Origin: Saprospiraceae bacterium
Lineage (GTDB): Bacteria > Bacteroidota > Bacteroidia > Chitinophagales > Saprospiraceae
Assembly: GCA_007125435.1 (NCBI GenBank)
Contig: SLDF01000154.1
Coordinates: 1-7,955 of the forward strand
DNA length: 7,955 bases
Direction: 5' to 3'
Below the pieces are notes generated by a model. That model was given only the letters and a program-made list of their open reading frames with translations. It was not told the origin of the DNA and did no database searches. Below, in pieces: positions 7,356-7,955 of the stretch. Position 1 is the first letter of the stretch; each line of letters begins with the position of its first letter. The position numbers and the translations under genes are program-made.

Positions 7356-7410
7356 CCCAGGGCTGACGCCCTGCGCTATTATGATGTCGCCACTATGTGG
7401 CTGGGATTTG
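7356..7410. repeat. REP-like double-hairpin element
   Basis: The first hairpin is CAGGGC-TGAC-GCCCTG (7358-7373). After GCGCTATTATGATGTC the second is GCCAC-TAT-GTGGC (7389-7401), followed by TGGGATTTG. Two short GC-rich hairpins joined by a CTATTATGATGTC-like linker resemble REP-type repeats that I recall in Bacteroidota and other phyla with large genomes. On the minus strand the element reads through an open frame of some 47 codons with no ATG, GTG or TTG start before it, so it is not called a gene. Confidence 0.55.
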
Positions 7411-7527
7411 ATTTAGATTTAGTATTTAGTCACACAAATCACCTCTCAACGCTATTCAGGGAAGTACATCTTTTTCCTTTTGTCTTGATTCCTGGTTACG
7501 GGGTATCTGTTTTTCTTCCTTTGTTAT

Positions 7528-7713
7528 CGGGATAGTTTCATTCGTAGCGTTCAAGTATTTTATGTTTTTTTGATGCTCGCTTGGTGATCAGGATTCACAG
7601 GATGCGAGAATTCACTGGATTAGATTAGAAGTTAAAATATTCGTTTTCAAGTCTTTTTGATGATCTATGGTCACCGGGATAGTTACATTTTGAGCGTTCG
7701 AGTGATTTATATG
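7528..7713 (+). repeat. Diverged direct repeat pair, about 147 bp apart
   Basis: A copy at 7528-7564 (CGGGATAGTTTCATTCGTAG, then CGTTCAAGTATTTTATG) is matched by one at 7675-7713 (CGGGATAGTTACATTTTGAG, then CGTTCGAGTGATTTATATG), roughly 80 percent alike by eye with small gaps. A second, looser match follows the same logic: TTTTTGATGCTC...TGGTGATCAGGAT from 7567 and TTTTTGATGATC...TGGTCACCGGGAT from 7655. One copy lies outside and the other inside the inverted-repeat element at 7584-7831. Confidence 0.55.
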
Positions 7714-7831
7714 GAGGCAAATGATCATTTGATGACAATGCCTAAGCACTAAGATTTGTTGCCCAATCGCCTGATTAAACGCTAATCACCGGAAATTCTG
7801 GAAATTCTCGCATCCTGTGAATCCTGATCAC
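7584..7831. mobile_element. MITE-like element with 29-bp perfect terminal inverted repeats
   Basis: Positions 7584-7612 and 7803-7831 are perfect reverse complements over 29 bp; the right arm contains CATCCTGTGAATCCTGATCA. The interior of 190 bp is AT-rich and carries no open reading frame of note. Outside the stem the pairing continues loosely: a 7-T run (7565-7571) on the left faces an 8-A run (7839-7846) on the right. No clear target-site duplication is visible. The arm is of the ATCCTGTxAATCCTG kind that I recall as a frequent dispersed sequence in Bacteroidota, which could mean the two arms are simply two copies in opposite orientation. There is no transposase in the window, so mobility is inference. 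Confidence 0.5.
7791..7808. repeat. Perfect 9-nt tandem duplication at the edge of the right inverted-repeat arm
   Basis: GGAAATTCT occurs at 7791-7799 and immediately again at 7800-7808, the second copy running into the right inverted-repeat arm. Together with the following TCCTGTGAATCCTGATCA it gives a roughly 9-11 nt rhythm. The left arm has no matching duplication, so the two ends of the element are not fully symmetrical. Confidence 0.6.
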
Positions 7832-7955
7832 AAGGCAGAAAAAAAAGAAAAAATCAAAGGCTTCAGGTAAACCCGAATTATGCATTGGAAATTCGTAATG
7901 AGGGTTAAAATGGCAAAAAAATAAGTGATTTTGTGAATGAGCCATAGTCATCCCT

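Larger units (their letters stand above)
6769..7955. other. Gene-free, repeat-packed intergenic region
   Basis: About 1.2 kb has no credible coding sequence on either strand. The only longer open frame (6862-7074, plus strand) translates straight through a hairpin-bearing dispersed repeat and reads as low-grade Arg/Cys/Ser-rich sequence, so it is taken as spurious. From left to right the region contains the operon promoter candidate, a structured dispersed repeat (6901-7066), short direct repeats (7080-7102), a degenerate tandem array (7124-7235), a 12-bp palindrome TGAAAGCTTTCA (7247-7258), a hairpin ATTTTTGC/GCAAAAAT (7297-7304 with 7315-7322), a REP-like double hairpin (7356-7410), and a 248-bp element with terminal inverted repeats (7584-7831). 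The last 124 bases are AT-rich and show nothing further. Confidence 0.75.

Noticed and set aside
7265..7428. Small gene on the minus strand ending in DWIYQ
   Set aside because: The open frame has no ATG, GTG or TTG start after its upstream stop and crosses the REP-like hairpins. It is at best a remnant, noted as a finding.
7584..7831. Intrinsic terminator formed by the long inverted repeat
   Set aside because: The loop would be 190 nt and the run after the right arm is A-rich on the plus strand, and likewise A-rich after the stem on the minus strand, so no T-run follows the stem in either direction.

Overview
The window looks like chromosomal DNA from a Bacteroidota bacterium, most likely of the Saprospiria group (Lewinella or Haliscomenobacter relatives). 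The grounds are a textbook type IX secretion (T9SS) type A C-terminal sorting domain, the style of the extracellular modules (PKD-like and GCxxxxxL-type repeats, a jelly-roll-like module of the pre-peptidase type), a Bacteroidota-style -33/-7 promoter candidate, and intergenic repeat families that I recall from this phylum. The taxonomic call is inference from sequence style, not from a marker gene.

Layout: positions 1-208 are non-coding, downstream of the last gene. Positions 209-6753 hold two large genes, both on the minus strand and separated by 2 bp, so almost certainly one transcript. The upstream gene (6753-3343) encodes a Cys-rich, multi-domain secreted protein with a T9SS sorting tail. 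The downstream gene (3340-209) encodes an exported protein with a small N-terminal domain, a predicted eight-stranded outer-membrane beta-barrel, and a long leucine-rich-repeat (receptor L-domain-like) region that ends in a recognisable C-terminal cap. It carries no sorting tail.

Positions 6769-7955 contain no convincing gene. They hold a promoter candidate for the operon and then a dense series of unrelated repeats: a Bacteroidota-type dispersed repeat enclosing a nested hairpin (14-bp and 10-bp stems), short direct repeats, a degenerate tandem array, a REP-like double hairpin, and a 248-bp element bounded by 29-bp perfect inverted repeats next to a diverged internal direct repeat. No rRNA, intact tRNA, CRISPR array, transposase or integrase is visible.

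Taken together, the two genes would put on the cell surface one protein secreted through T9SS and one barrel-anchored LRR protein. A joint role in adhesion, recognition or surface display is plausible but not shown by the sequence. The most distinctive points are the barrel-LRR fusion beside a T9SS client and the repeat-packed gene-free kilobase upstream. I see nothing that amounts to a defence system or other clear new molecular system.
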